From assembly GCA_035296325.1 (NCBI GenBank), contig DATHBD010000026.1, positions 1 through 64,000 on the forward strand: a stretch of 64,000 nt of DNA, read 5' to 3'. The DNA comes from DATHBD01 sp035296325. GTDB taxonomy: Bacteria > Actinomycetota > Actinomycetes > Mycobacteriales > Micromonosporaceae. Shown here piece by piece: positions 41,506-50,652 of the stretch. Numbering within the stretch: the first letter of the stretch is position 1; each line of letters starts with the position of its first letter. The notes under the pieces were generated by a model. That model had not been told where the DNA came from and made no database searches. It saw only the letters and a list, made by a program, of their open reading frames with translations. A program made the position numbers and the translations under genes.

Positions 41506-42657
41506 GGCGCCGAGCGCGCTTCCGATAACCCGCAGCCCGTCGACGTCATGGACGTCGGCGGGCTGTGCGGCTACCGCGATCACCGGTACGCCTGGGCAGG
41601 CCTGCTCGAACCGCTGGGCCACCCCGGTCTGCCGGGCGCGCTGATCCATCAGGTCGGCGTGTACCCGCAGCACCTCCGCGGTGGTCTTCGCGTCACCGAC
41701 GTCGTCGAGCGCGACGGCCGCGGCCCGTGCCGCCGCCGCCGTGATCGCCGGAGCGCCCACCTCGGTCACCCGATTGAGGACGAGCCCGGCCAGGGGCATC
41801 CGCTCCGCCGCCAACCTGCCGGCGAAGTAGGTCGCCTCCCGGATCGCGTCGGGTTCGGGGGCGGCGACCACGAGGAACGCGGTCTCCCGGGCCTGCAGGA
41901 TGCGGTACGTCTGGTCGGCGCGCTCCCGGAACCCACCGAACATCGAGTCGAGCGCGCCCACGAAACCGGACAGGTCAGTGAGCAACTGGGTGCCCAGGAT
42001 CTTGGTGACCGTGCGGCTGAACACTCCGAACGAGGCAGAGACCAGGCTGAACACGCTTCGGCCACCGGCCCGGGCCGGGGCGAGCAGGAGTCGCAGCATC
42101 TTGCCGTCGAGGAACCGCGACAGCCGGGCCGGCGCGTCCAGGAAGTCCAGCGCCGAGCGCGACGGCGGGGTGTCCACCACGATCAGGTCCCACGCGTCGC
42201 GGGCGCGGAGCTGCCCCAGCTTCTCCATCGCCATGTACTCCTGCGTGCCGGAGAACGTGGAGCTCATCGCCTGGTAGAACGGGTTCGCGAAGATCTCTTC
42301 GGCCTTCGCGGGGTCGGTGTGGGTCAGCACCACCTCATCGAAGGTGCGCTTCATGTCGAGCATCATCGCGTGCAGCTCGCCCTGGTCGGTCTGCACGCCC
42401 TTGACCGGCTTCGGGGTGTTGTCCAGCTCGGTCAGCCCGAGCGACTGCGCCAGGCGGCGGGCCGGGTCGATGGTCAGCACGACCGTGCGGCGGCCGTGTC
42501 GCTCAGCGGCCCGCAGCGCCAGGGCCGCGGCGGTGGTGGTCTTGCCGACGCCACCCGCCCCGCAGCAGACCACGATGCGGATCCCGGGGTCACTCAGGAT
42601 CGCGTCGATGTCGAGCGCCGGGCTGGTCAGAAACGAGCCGGCGGAGTCTGACTGCAC
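41497..42657 (-). CDS. ArsA/GET3-family ATPase (Rv3680-like)
   Basis: Encodes 386 residues. Deviant Walker A CGAGGVGKTTT (32-42), DPARRLAQSLG and DTPPSRSALDFLDAPARL place it in the anion-transporting ATPase/GET3 group. The second gene of the pair (42943-43920) encodes a related ATPase, as for Rv3679/Rv3680. In mycobacteria the pair has been implicated in nutrient or redox homeostasis; its client here is unknown. GTG 42657 is the chosen start and lacks a strong ribosome site. Confidence 0.85.
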   Translation of the reverse strand: MQSDSAGSFLTSPALDIDAILSDPGIRIVVCCGAGGVGKTTTAAALALRAAERHGRRTVVLTIDPARRLAQSLGLTELDNTPKPVKGVQTDQGELHAMMLDMKRTFDEVVLTHTDPAKAEEIFANPFYQAMSSTFSGTQEYMAMEKLGQLRARDAWDLIVVDTPPSRSALDFLDAPARLSRFLDGKMLRLLLAPARAGGRSVFSLVSASFGVFSRTVTKILGTQLLTDLSGFVGALDSMFGGFRERADQTYRILQARETAFLVVAAPEPDAIREATYFAGRLAAERMPLAGLVLNRVTEVGAPAITAAAARAAAVALDDVGDAKTTAEVLRVHADLMDQRARQTGVAQRFEQACPGVPVIAVAAQPADVHDVDGLRVIGSALGATG

Positions 42658-42809
42658 GCCTGCGAGCGTATCCGGCACAGCGGCGCCGGCGCAGAGATCG
42701 CACGGCCGGGGCGGTGTGACGTGCCCCGCCCGACCCCTTGCCCGCCCGGCCCGGGCCTCGCCCGCCGCGGCCGGGCCCTCGCCCGCCGCGGGCCCGAGCC
42801 CAGCCCGCT

Positions 42810-42876
42810 GATCTTGCAGTTCTGCCACGGGCAAACTGGTCATTCGTGGCGAAATTGCGAGCACGCCTGCAAGATC
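42810..42876. repeat. Inverted repeat with GATCTTGCAG arms
   Basis: GATCTTGCAG (42810-42819) is repeated in inverse orientation as CTGCAAGATC (42867-42876), 47 bases apart, in the gap between the two ATPase genes. Resembles an intergenic palindromic repeat of the REP type. Confidence 0.6.
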
Positions 42877-42886
42877 GCGGAGGGTC

Positions 42887-42925
42887 GGGGCGCGGGGCGC
42901 GGGGCGCGGGGCGCGGGGCGCGGGG
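42887..42925 (+). repeat. Heptamer tandem repeat (GGGGCGC)5
   Basis: Five exact GGGGCGC units plus a partial sixth lie just before the end of the second ATPase gene. Purely GC, so prone to slippage. Confidence 0.9.
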
Positions 42926-42942
42926 ACGGGGCGGGACCGGGG

Positions 42943-43920
42943 TCAGTCTGCGGTCAGGAGGCGGGAGGCGAAGTCCTCCAGGCCCTCCCGGGTTACTCCG
43001 CCGGGGAGCACCGGCAGCTCGACGACCGGACGACCCACACCGAGCAGTTCCTCGCGCAGGGTCGCCTCGACCGCCACCCGGGTCTGGTGCGCCTTCCCTT
43101 CGGTCACCAGCCCGGCGAGCGTGTCCTTGTCGGTTGGCAGGCCGGCGGCCACCAGCCCGCGACGCAGCTCCGCCTGGGTGACCCGGGCGTCGGTCAGCAC
43201 CGGCTCCCGGGTGGCGTTGACCACGATCCGGCCCACCCCGATGCCGAGTCGCTCCAGCTCGACGATGGCGTCCAGAGTCTCCTGGACCGGCATCTCCTCG
43301 AGCAGGGTCACCACGTGCACGCTTGTCATCGGGGACCGCAGGATGGCCATGACGCCTTCGCTCTGGCTCTTGATCGGACCCACCTTGGCCAGCCGTGCCG
43401 TCTCCGCCGTGACGTTGAGGAATCGCCCGATCCGCCCGGTGGGCGGGGCGTCCAGGATGACGGCGTCGTACACCCGGCGACCGTTCGCGGTGCGGGTGAC
43501 CGACTCCTTGACCTTGCCGGTGAGGAGCACGTCGCGCAGGCCAGGCGCGATGGTGGTGGCGAAGTCGACCGCGCCGACCTTGCGCAGCGCCCGGCCGGCG
43601 ACGCCGAGCCGGTAGAACATCTCGAGGTACTCCAGCAGCGCCTGCTCCGCGTCGACGGCGAGCGCGCGGACCTCCCCGCCGCCCGTGGGGGTGGCGATGC
43701 GGCGCTCCTCGTAGGGCAGTGGATCCAGGTCGAAGAGCTGGGCGATGCCCTGCCGGCCCTCCACCTCGACGAGCAGGGTGCGCTGACCGCCCCGGGCCAG
43801 CGCCAGCGCCAGCGCGGCGGCCACCGTGGTCTTGCCGGTGCCGCCCTTGCCGGTGATGACATGCAGTCGTCCGGGCCAGCCGTGGCCGACCCGCTCCCGC
43901 TCCCGTTCCTGCCGTGTCAC
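42943..43920 (-). CDS. ArsA/GET3-family ATPase (Rv3679-like)
   Basis: Encodes 325 residues. Walker A TGKGGTGKTT (23-32), the switch region ILDAPPTGRIGRFLNVT and VVTLLEEMPVQETLDAI are typical of the GET3-like partner subunit. It precedes its paralogue in transcription. Start GTG 43920 is the frame's first usable start. Together the two probably form a heteromeric ATPase. Confidence 0.88.
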   Translation of the reverse strand: MTRQERERERVGHGWPGRLHVITGKGGTGKTTVAAALALALARGGQRTLLVEVEGRQGIAQLFDLDPLPYEERRIATPTGGGEVRALAVDAEQALLEYLEMFYRLGVAGRALRKVGAVDFATTIAPGLRDVLLTGKVKESVTRTANGRRVYDAVILDAPPTGRIGRFLNVTAETARLAKVGPIKSQSEGVMAILRSPMTSVHVVTLLEEMPVQETLDAIVELERLGIGVGRIVVNATREPVLTDARVTQAELRRGLVAAGLPTDKDTLAGLVTEGKAHQTRVAVEATLREELLGVGRPVVELPVLPGGVTREGLEDFASRLLTAD

Positions 43921-43941
43921 ACCGTCGAGCCTATCGCCCGC

Positions 43942-44715
43942 TCAGGTCCCTCCGCCGATGTCGCACACCCACCAGCCGTTGTCCTTGATGGTCACGAACG
44001 ACAGCACCTGCTCGGCGACCCGGTCGTCGGCGGTGGTGAGCTTCACCGTCGTGGTCAGCGTCACCTTCGTGGGCTCCTCGGAGACGGCCTTCGGCGGCTC
44101 CCAGGTGTAGCGCGGTGACCGGTACTTCAGGTCCGACTCCTCGATTTCCTTGAGCCGCTTGACCAGCGCCGGCCGGTCCCGCGCGGCACGGCACACCACC
44201 TTGCCGGCCTCGGTGGCGTCGTTGTCCACGAAGATCGCCTCGAGGAACCGGGTGACCGCCTCGGTCGGCGTCTCGGCGCCGGCGCCCTCGCTCGCCCGGA
44301 ACGTCAGGTACGCGGCGAGCCCGACTCCACCACACAGGACCAGGGACACGGCGAGGGCGATGATCGCGATCAGCAGGCCGCGGCGCTTCTTCCGTGGCGG
44401 CGCGGGCGGCTGCCCGGGGAACGGGTTGGCCTGGTCGCCCGGCGGCTGGGACGGGTATCCGGGCGGCGGCTGGGACGGGTATCCGGGCGGGGGCGCGGAC
44501 GGGTGGCCGGGCGGTGGGGGCGGCTGGTAGCCCGGGCGCGGGTCGGCGGGCGGGCCCCAGGACTGCGGCTGGTACGGGTATCCCGGCGGGGGCGCCGACG
44601 GGTGGCCGGGTGGCGGGGGCGGCTGGCTGTCCGGCGACGCGTCGGCGGGTGGACCCGAGGGCTGCGCGGACGGGGTGTCGGGCGGCGGGTTGCCGGGTGA
44701 CGGTGGTTGGCTCAC
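43942..44715 (-). CDS. Proline-rich single-pass membrane protein
   Basis: Encodes 257 residues. The first 110 are Pro/Gly/Tyr/Ser-rich with repeated GHPSAPPPGYP and PSQPPPGYP units, cytoplasmic by orientation (KKRR before the helix). A membrane helix (about 113-135) is followed by an extracytoplasmic domain of about 115 residues with TPTEAVTRFLEAIFVDND and NGWWVCDIGG at the end, resembling NTF2-like / DUF4878 lipoprotein-type domains. Function unknown. GTG 44715 has GGAGAGG upstream. Confidence 0.7.
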   Translation of the reverse strand: MSQPPSPGNPPPDTPSAQPSGPPADASPDSQPPPPPGHPSAPPPGYPYQPQSWGPPADPRPGYQPPPPPGHPSAPPPGYPSQPPPGYPSQPPGDQANPFPGQPPAPPRKKRRGLLIAIIALAVSLVLCGGVGLAAYLTFRASEGAGAETPTEAVTRFLEAIFVDNDATEAGKVVCRAARDRPALVKRLKEIEESDLKYRSPRYTWEPPKAVSEEPTKVTLTTTVKLTTADDRVAEQVLSFVTIKDNGWWVCDIGGGT

Positions 44716-44843
44716 GCCTGGTCCTCTCCACGTCGCGCCTGATCGATGCGCGGGCAACAGGGTAGCCGTCCGCGGGGCGCGGTGCTGTCCCTGAACCCCG
44801 GCCTGCCGCGCCCGGGCCGGGGGAGTCCGGGTTAGGGTGCGCC

Positions 44844-45011
44844 ATGCAGAAATGGGAGTACGTCACCGTGCCGCTGCTGGTGCACGTGACCAAGCAGATT
44901 CTCGACAACTGGGGCGAGGACGGCTGGGAACTCGTCGCGGTCGCCCCCGGCCCGAACCCGGAGAACGTCGTCGCCTACCTCAAGCGGCCCAGGCCGGACG
45001 CCAACGGCTGA
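44844..45011 (+). CDS. DUF4177-type small protein (Rv3678A-like)
   Basis: A 55-residue frame: MQKWEYVTVPLLVHVTKQIL then DNWGEDGWELVAVAPGP and a short tail. The pattern W-E-Y ... L-N-x-x-G-x-x-G-W-E-L-V is typical of DUF4177. A homologous small gene (Rv3678A) occupies the same place in mycobacteria. Function unknown. Confidence 0.85.
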   Translation: MQKWEYVTVPLLVHVTKQILDNWGEDGWELVAVAPGPNPENVVAYLKRPRPDANG

Positions 45012-45141
45012 CCGTCGCGCCCGCGATCCTTCATCTTCGTCGACGGGTCAGGTGGCCGGGCTGAGCGCCGGTCCATCCGTACGACGAAGATTTCTCCGGC
45101 CGTGATGGAACCTTCCGGCCAACCTGTGCGCCTGCTGGTTC

Positions 45142-45639
45142 GTGACCGTGGCGATTGACGACCCCGCATCCCGGCTGGACCATGCGGCGTTCCGGGCTGT
45201 GTACGCCGCCCATTACCCGTCCCTGGTCCGCCTGGCCTACCTCACCACCGGCAACCGTGCCGCGGCCGAGGACGTGGCGCAGGAGGCGTTCCTGGAGTGG
45301 TACCGGCGGGCCGGACAGGTCCGAGATCCGGTGCCCTTCCTCCGGCGCGCGGTGGTGTCGCGGTGTACCTCCTGGGTGCGGCGCCGCCAGCTGGAGCGCC
45401 GGCACGCCGCCGTCGGCGTACCGCCGGAACCGCCGGCCGTCGGGGGCGACGCCGCAGTGGTCCGAGCCGCGATGCACCGGCTGAGTCCCCGCCAGCGTGC
45501 CGCGGTATTCATGCGCTTCTATCTCGACCTGTCCGAGGCGCAGATCGCCGAGGCGCTCAACTGTCGACCGGGCACGGTGAAGTCGCTGCTGCACCGGGCG
45601 CTGACCGCGATCAAGGAGGATCTCGATGAGGTCAACTGA
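45142..45639 (+). CDS. ECF sigma factor, SigE family
   Basis: Encodes 165 residues. Region 2 (FRAVYAAHYPSLVRLAYLTT, AEDVAQEAFLEWYRR) and region 4 (LSPRQRAAVFMRFYLDLSEA, CRPGTVKSLLHRALTAIKE) are complete. The lack of a region-4 extension and the closing pattern match the SigE-family ECF group of Streptomyces/Micromonospora. The next gene overlaps by 14 bases and encodes a membrane propeller protein that could be its regulator. Confidence 0.88.
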   Translation: MTVAIDDPASRLDHAAFRAVYAAHYPSLVRLAYLTTGNRAAAEDVAQEAFLEWYRRAGQVRDPVPFLRRAVVSRCTSWVRRRQLERRHAAVGVPPEPPAVGGDAAVVRAAMHRLSPRQRAAVFMRFYLDLSEAQIAEALNCRPGTVKSLLHRALTAIKEDLDEVN

Positions 45640-47077
45640 TCCCAACGAGCGCATCGCCGTCGCGGTCCGTGCGCTCGCCGACGCCGTACCGGTGACGCCG
45701 CCGGACCCCGCGGAGCTGCTCGCGCGTGCGGCCGCGCCGAGGTCGCAGCCGGCCAGACCGCCACGCGTCGGGGCGCCGCGGGCCGGCTGGCTGGGTCCGC
45801 TGGTCACCGCCGCGGCCGTCCTGGCCCTGCTCGGCGGTGTGGTGGTGGGACCGGGGCTGCTCACCTCGCTCGAGCCACTGCCGGGGGCTGTGACCGGACG
45901 CCCGGTGCTGCCGGCCCGGCCGGCCGGGTTGTCCCTGCTCACCGCGCCGGTGTCGACCGCGCCCGCCGGCCCGGCCGGGCTCAGCTACGTCCAGGGCAAC
46001 ACCGGCCCGCGCCGGCTGCGCACCAGCCAGACCATCGTGGTGGGCATCGACGGAAAGAGCTACCGCCGCGTCGACGAGGCGGAGCGCCGCGGTGGCCCGG
46101 CCGAGTGGGCTTCCTGGCGGGACGCGCCGATCCTGCTCTCCCCGGACGGCGGACGGGTGGCCGTGGGCAGCGTCCGGTCGGTGCGCTCGCTCGCCGTGGT
46201 CGATCTGCGTACCGGCAAGACCCGGGAGTACCCGATCGAGCCGGCCGGTGTGGTGCAACCCTTCGCCTGGTCCCCGGACGGCACCCGCGTCGCCTACGGC
46301 ACCCGCGCCGACGGCGCACCGCCGGACCTCGGCCTCGGTGTGCCGGCCGCCATCCTCAACCTGGACACCGGCGGGTCCACGCCGTTGCCGGGCCCGGTCT
46401 CCGGCGCTGCCTTCTCACCCAACGGCAACCGGCTGGCCATTCAGGGCAACATCAGCGTGTCGGATGAGGGTCCGGAAGCGGGGGCCGTGCACATCGTCGA
46501 CCTGGCCGGCGCGAAGCAGGCGACGCGCGTCTCGGGGAAGTTCGGGTTGCAGATCGCCGGTCCGAACGCGTGGTTGCCGGACGGCATGTTCATCGCGATG
46601 GTGGACAACGCGGGCGTGGGCAAGGAGCAGTGCCTGGTCACCTTCTTGGGGGCCACGGACTTCGCCATCGGCCCGCCGGCCCCGATCCCGAGCCCGGACG
46701 GCGAGATCGGGGTCGTGGGCTGGCGGGGATCCGGCGGGTTGCTGATCACGCCGCTCAGCGCACTCAGCAACCGGCCGGTCTACGAGACCTCGTACGACGG
46801 TGAGATGCGGGAGGTCATCCGGATGGGCGACGGCTGGCCGGCGGAGTTCGGGCACACCTATGACCTGCAGGTCGCCGCCGGGGTGTTGCAGGACGCCGAG
46901 TTCCGCGCCGGCGGGGCGCCGGACCGGGGGCCGTGGCCGTGGTGGTGGCGGGCGACCATCGGCGCCGGGCTGCTGATGGTCGCCGGACTGGGGTACCTGG
47001 TCTGGCGGCGACGCACCCGGCGGGTCGCCGCTCAGCCGGTGAGGGCGGCGCGCTCGGCGGTCAGCGACGCGACGTAG
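45626..47077 (+). CDS. TolB-like propeller membrane protein, putative sigma partner
   Basis: Encodes 483 residues. A cytoplasmic N-terminus (about 1-50) precedes one membrane helix (about 53-75), then WD40/TolB-type blades (LLSPDGGRVAVGS, FAWSPDGTRVAYGT, AAFSPNGNRLAI). A second helix near the C-terminus (about 447-467) is followed by an Arg-rich tail. The overlapping sigma gene suggests an anti-sigma or signal-sensing role, but no zinc anti-sigma motif is visible. Converges with glpD-like gene, overlapping by 46 bases. Confidence 0.7.
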   Translation: MRSTDPNERIAVAVRALADAVPVTPPDPAELLARAAAPRSQPARPPRVGAPRAGWLGPLVTAAAVLALLGGVVVGPGLLTSLEPLPGAVTGRPVLPARPAGLSLLTAPVSTAPAGPAGLSYVQGNTGPRRLRTSQTIVVGIDGKSYRRVDEAERRGGPAEWASWRDAPILLSPDGGRVAVGSVRSVRSLAVVDLRTGKTREYPIEPAGVVQPFAWSPDGTRVAYGTRADGAPPDLGLGVPAAILNLDTGGSTPLPGPVSGAAFSPNGNRLAIQGNISVSDEGPEAGAVHIVDLAGAKQATRVSGKFGLQIAGPNAWLPDGMFIAMVDNAGVGKEQCLVTFLGATDFAIGPPAPIPSPDGEIGVVGWRGSGGLLITPLSALSNRPVYETSYDGEMREVIRMGDGWPAEFGHTYDLQVAAGVLQDAEFRAGGAPDRGPWPWWWRATIGAGLLMVAGLGYLVWRRRTRRVAAQPVRAARSAVSDAT

Positions 47078-48675
47078 GACCGCACCTGCCGGGCCCGCTC
47101 GGCGCGGTCCCAGCCGAGCGCGGCGCCGATCAGGGCGGCGACCGCGGGCGCGGCGCTGGCGCCGCCGTCGGGGACCTCCATGGCCACGTGGGTACGCCGG
47201 GTCAGCACATCCTCCAGCGTCATCGCCCCCTCGGCGGCCACCGCGTACACGTACTCGGCGCCGAGGTAGCCGGGTGCCCCGGCGACCGGCCGGGCGAGGG
47301 CCGGATCGGTGCGGGCCGGCGCGAGCACCTCGGGCGTTCGGTCGCCGTACCGGCCCGCCAGCCGATCGACCTCGGCCGCGCTGAGCCGGTGCTGCCCGGC
47401 GAGGTCGCGGCGCTGGGCCGTAGTCAGCCCGGCCGCGCCGACCAGCGACAGGGCGGCGGTGGACGAGGCCGGCACGTCGCGGCCCAGCCACCGGGTGGCG
47501 GCGTCCACGGCGTCGGCCGCCATCGGCCGGTAGGTGGTGTACTTCCCGCCGACGATGGTCACCAGCCCGTCCGGGCCCGGGATCACCGCATGGTCGCGGG
47601 AGAGCGCCGACGTCGTGGCCGGGTCCCGGCCGGCCGGCGCCAGGAGCGGCCGGAGACCGGCGTACGTGCCGACGATGTCGGACCGGCGCACCGTCGTGCG
47701 GAGCAGGCGGTTGAGGTTGCGGAGCAGGTACTCGATGTCGGCGTCGGTGGTCACCGGCGCGGTCAACGGCCCGGTCCACGGCGTGTCCGTGGTGCCGATG
47801 ATCCAGTGGTCCCACCACCGGCGCGCGACCACCGTGGAGTCCTCGGCGCGGGCCAGGATGCCGGTGTCGGCATCGATCCGGTCACCCGGGACGACGAGGT
47901 GGACGCCCTTCGCGGGTCGTACCGCGAACGTCTGCGCGCCGGCGAGCTGCTGCAACCGGTCGGCCCAGACACCGGTGGCATTGATCACGGCGCGTGCGGC
48001 GAGCTCGTGGCGGGCCCCGGTGTCGGCGTCCTGCACGGTCACGCCCACCACCCGGTCGCCGTCCTTCGCGAACGCCACGACATCGGCCCGGGGCAGGACG
48101 TACGCCCCGTGCCGGGCCGCCGTCCGAGCCAGCGTCATGGTGTGCCGGGCGTCGTCGACCCGGACATCGGAGAACTGGATCGCCCCGGTGATCGCGGCCG
48201 GGTCGAGCGCCGGCGCCTCGCGTAGCGCACCGGCCCGGGTCAGGTGCCGGTGGCCGGGCACGGCACGGCCGCGCAGCGCCATCAGGTCGTACAGCGCGAT
48301 GCCGGCACCGGCGTAGCCGCGCTCCCAGCGCCTGGTCAGCGGGTACAGGAAGCGCTCCGGTCTGGTGAGGTGGGGGCAGAGCACGTTGACCATCAGATCC
48401 CGCTCGCGCAGAGCCGTGCTCACCAGCCGGAAGTTGAGCCGCTCGAGATAGCGCAGGCCCCCGTGGAACGTCTTCCCCGAGCGGGACGACGTGCCGACCG
48501 CCAGGTCGCCCGCATCGACGAGGGCGACCCGCAGCCCCCGGGCGGCCGCGTCGAGGGCGCACCCCGCGCCGGTGACGCCGGCACCCACGACGACCAGGTC
48601 GAGATCGCCGGCCGCGGCGGCCCGCAGCGTGGTGGCTCGCCGGCGGGTGTCCAGGATCGAGGGGTCGCGACTCAT
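47032..48675 (-). CDS. FAD-dependent glycerol-3-phosphate dehydrogenase family (GlpD-like)
   Basis: Encodes 547 residues. N-terminal FAD motif VVVGAGVTGAGCALDAAARG, then GTSSRSGKTFHGGLRYLE, WWDHWIIGTTDTPW and VGGKYTTYR match GlpD. The C-terminal helical domain is present. Oxidises glycerol-3-phosphate or a related polyol phosphate, passing electrons to quinone at the membrane. Its ATG overlaps the stop of an FGGY kinase gene by four bases, so kinase and dehydrogenase act in series. Confidence 0.88.
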   Translation of the reverse strand: MSRDPSILDTRRRATTLRAAAAGDLDLVVVGAGVTGAGCALDAAARGLRVALVDAGDLAVGTSSRSGKTFHGGLRYLERLNFRLVSTALRERDLMVNVLCPHLTRPERFLYPLTRRWERGYAGAGIALYDLMALRGRAVPGHRHLTRAGALREAPALDPAAITGAIQFSDVRVDDARHTMTLARTAARHGAYVLPRADVVAFAKDGDRVVGVTVQDADTGARHELAARAVINATGVWADRLQQLAGAQTFAVRPAKGVHLVVPGDRIDADTGILARAEDSTVVARRWWDHWIIGTTDTPWTGPLTAPVTTDADIEYLLRNLNRLLRTTVRRSDIVGTYAGLRPLLAPAGRDPATTSALSRDHAVIPGPDGLVTIVGGKYTTYRPMAADAVDAATRWLGRDVPASSTAALSLVGAAGLTTAQRRDLAGQHRLSAAEVDRLAGRYGDRTPEVLAPARTDPALARPVAGAPGYLGAEYVYAVAAEGAMTLEDVLTRRTHVAMEVPDGGASAAPAVAALIGAALGWDRAERARQVRSYVASLTAERAALTG

Positions 48676-50093
48676 CCGAGCGCCGCGGTGGTGTGCCGGA
48701 GGTCCTCGCGCAGCCGGAGCATCATCGCCAGACGGTCGGTGTACCCGGAGAATCTGCCCGGGTCCGGCTGGTAACTGCGGTCGATCGTCCGGGTGGCCCC
48801 CGCGATGTCGTCGGGGCCGGACCACACGCCGACGGCGAGTCCGGCGAGCAGCGCCGCGCCGTGCGCCGCGCCGTGGCCGGCCACCGGGACGCCGATCTCC
48901 CGCCCCAGCACGTCGGCCTTGATCTGCGGCCAGTGCCGGCTCCGGGCGCCGCCCCCGGTGGCGAGCAGTGGCCCGTCGAACGGCACGTACGCCGCGACGG
49001 TCTCCAGATCGGCCCGCAACGCCAGCGCGGTGGCCTCGAACGCGGCGAGCAGCAGATCGCCCGGTGTCACGTCGAGGTCGAGGCCGACGACCGCACCGCG
49101 CGCCGCGGGGTCCCAGGTCGGGGTCCGCTCGCCGGCGAACGACGGCAGCAGGAGCAGCCGGCCCGGGCGGCGCTCCGGCACCTCGGCGTCGAGCGCGGCC
49201 GCGTCGGCACGGCCGGTGAGCCGGGTCAGCCAGTCCACGATCGCTCCGGTCGACACCTGCGCGGTGATCAGCAGATCGGTGTGCGGGACGCAGTGCCGGG
49301 TGTGGATCATGTGTGGCACCGCAACGCCGCGCGGCACCGGCTGGATCGAGACGGTGGAGAAGCCGGTCATCTCGACCACCCCGTCGCCGGGCCCCCACAG
49401 CCCGGCCTCCAGGGCGGCGCCGACGGCGTCGATCGCACCGGCGGCGACCGGTGTGCCCACCGGCAGGCCGGTCGCCTGCGCGGCGGCCGGCGTCACCGTA
49501 CCGATGATCGCGGTGCACTCGACCGCCGACGGCAGCAGCCCGGTGGGCACCCCGAGTTCGGCGAGTCGGGCGTCGAAGTGGCCGTCCCAGCCGGCGAAGA
49601 GCCCGGCCGTACTGGTCTCGAAGGACGGCACCCCGGTCAGGTGGAAGGCGACGTACGAGTTCGCGCAGAGCACCGCCGCGGCGTCGTCGAGGACGCCCCG
49701 CCGTCGCCACCACAGCAGCTTCGACGTGCCGAAGAACGGGTCGACCGGATTGCGCTGCGGGCCCAGCGCCGCGGCGATCTCCGCCGCCTCCGCTCCGGAT
49801 CTGCGGTCGATCCAGGTCAGGGCGGGAGCCACCGGCGACCCGTCGGCGTCGATCGCGACGAGCGTCGGGCCCTGGCCGGTGACCGCCACGCCGTCGACCC
49901 GCTCGCCCGGCACGGTGACGGCGCGCAGGGCTTCGCCGGCCGCACGCCACCAGGCCGTCGCGTCCTGCTCGGCACCGAGCCCGGCCAGCGCCGTCGGGTA
50001 GCGCACGGCGGCATCGCGGAGCAGGCGGCCACCGCTGTCGACCACCACCGCCTTGAGCCCGGTGGTGCCAACGTCGACACCGATCGTCACCAC
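48672..50093 (-). CDS. FGGY-family carbohydrate kinase
   Basis: Encodes 473 residues. The first phosphate-binding motif IGVDVGTTGLKAVVVD and later TGQGPTLVAIDADG, GFSTVSIQPVP, PLLATGGGARS and GAALLAGLAVG mark an FGGY kinase. Details (DPFFGTSKLLWWRRR, ERTPTWDPAARGAVVGL) are nearer xylulokinase-type members than canonical GlpK. Coupled to the GlpD-like gene, it probably phosphorylates a polyol; the identity (glycerol, erythritol or another) is open. GTG 50093 has GGAGGG at good spacing. Confidence 0.82.
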   Translation of the reverse strand: MVTIGVDVGTTGLKAVVVDSGGRLLRDAAVRYPTALAGLGAEQDATAWWRAAGEALRAVTVPGERVDGVAVTGQGPTLVAIDADGSPVAPALTWIDRRSGAEAAEIAAALGPQRNPVDPFFGTSKLLWWRRRGVLDDAAAVLCANSYVAFHLTGVPSFETSTAGLFAGWDGHFDARLAELGVPTGLLPSAVECTAIIGTVTPAAAQATGLPVGTPVAAGAIDAVGAALEAGLWGPGDGVVEMTGFSTVSIQPVPRGVAVPHMIHTRHCVPHTDLLITAQVSTGAIVDWLTRLTGRADAAALDAEVPERRPGRLLLLPSFAGERTPTWDPAARGAVVGLDLDVTPGDLLLAAFEATALALRADLETVAAYVPFDGPLLATGGGARSRHWPQIKADVLGREIGVPVAGHGAAHGAALLAGLAVGVWSGPDDIAGATRTIDRSYQPDPGRFSGYTDRLAMMLRLREDLRHTTAALG

Positions 50094-50181
50094 GGACGAA
50101 ACCCTCCACAACGTTGCGCAGCCGCCGGTCTGTGAGAATACGCATCGGTCCGACACGTCACCGCAACCGCAGGGGAGCAGC

Positions 50182-50652
50182 ATGGGCGCCAGCGCACTCG
50201 ATCGGCTCAGCGAACTGGGTCTGACCCTGCCACCGGTCGTCGCGCCGCTCGCGGCGTACGTGCCGGCGGTGCAGTCCGGCACGCTCGTGTACGTCTCCGG
50301 GCAGGTCCCGATCGTGGACGGCGCCCTGCTGGCGACCGGCAAGGTGGGCGCCGACGTGTCGGTGGAGGAGGCGGGCGGTCTGGCCCGGCAGTGCGCCCTG
50401 AACGCGCTGGCGGCGGTGCACGCGCTGGTCGGGTTGGAGCGGGTGGCCGGGGTGGTGAAGGTGGTCGGCTTCGTCGCCTCCGCCGAGGGCTTCACCGCCC
50501 AGCCGCAGGTGGTCAACGGTGCCAGCGAGCTGTTCGGCGCGGTGTTCGGCGACGCGGGGCGGCACGCCCGCAGCGCGGTCGGCGTCGCCGAACTGCCGCT
50601 GGGCGCACCGGTGGAGGTCGAAGTGATCTTCGAGGTGACCGCGGATCAGTGA
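50182..50652 (+). CDS. RidA/YjgF-family protein (Rv3678c-like)
   Basis: Encodes 156 residues, the longer RidA subfamily. VQSGTLVYVSGQVPIVDG, GGLARQCALNALAAVHALVG, KVVGFVASAEGFTAQ and PLGAPVEVEVIFEV are typical. Family members hydrolyse reactive enamine/imine intermediates, with the conserved Arg usually in the C-terminal half. In M. tuberculosis the homologue lies next to the MBL-fold gene as here. Stop overlaps the convergent gene by seven bases. Confidence 0.88.
   Translation: MGASALDRLSELGLTLPPVVAPLAAYVPAVQSGTLVYVSGQVPIVDGALLATGKVGADVSVEEAGGLARQCALNALAAVHALVGLERVAGVVKVVGFVASAEGFTAQPQVVNGASELFGAVFGDAGRHARSAVGVAELPLGAPVEVEVIFEVTADQ

Noticed and set aside
44400..44700. Repetitive GC-rich plus-strand frames over the proline-rich protein
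   Set aside because: They are shadows of the Pro/Gly/Tyr repeat encoded on the minus strand, which has a start, a ribosome site, a membrane helix and a folded C-terminal domain.
47032..50145. Very long minus-strand frame spanning dehydrogenase and kinase, suggesting a fusion
   Set aside because: Only the first 547 residues match GlpD; the part over the kinase gene is an out-of-frame shadow. The true kinase is in another frame with its own start and stop.
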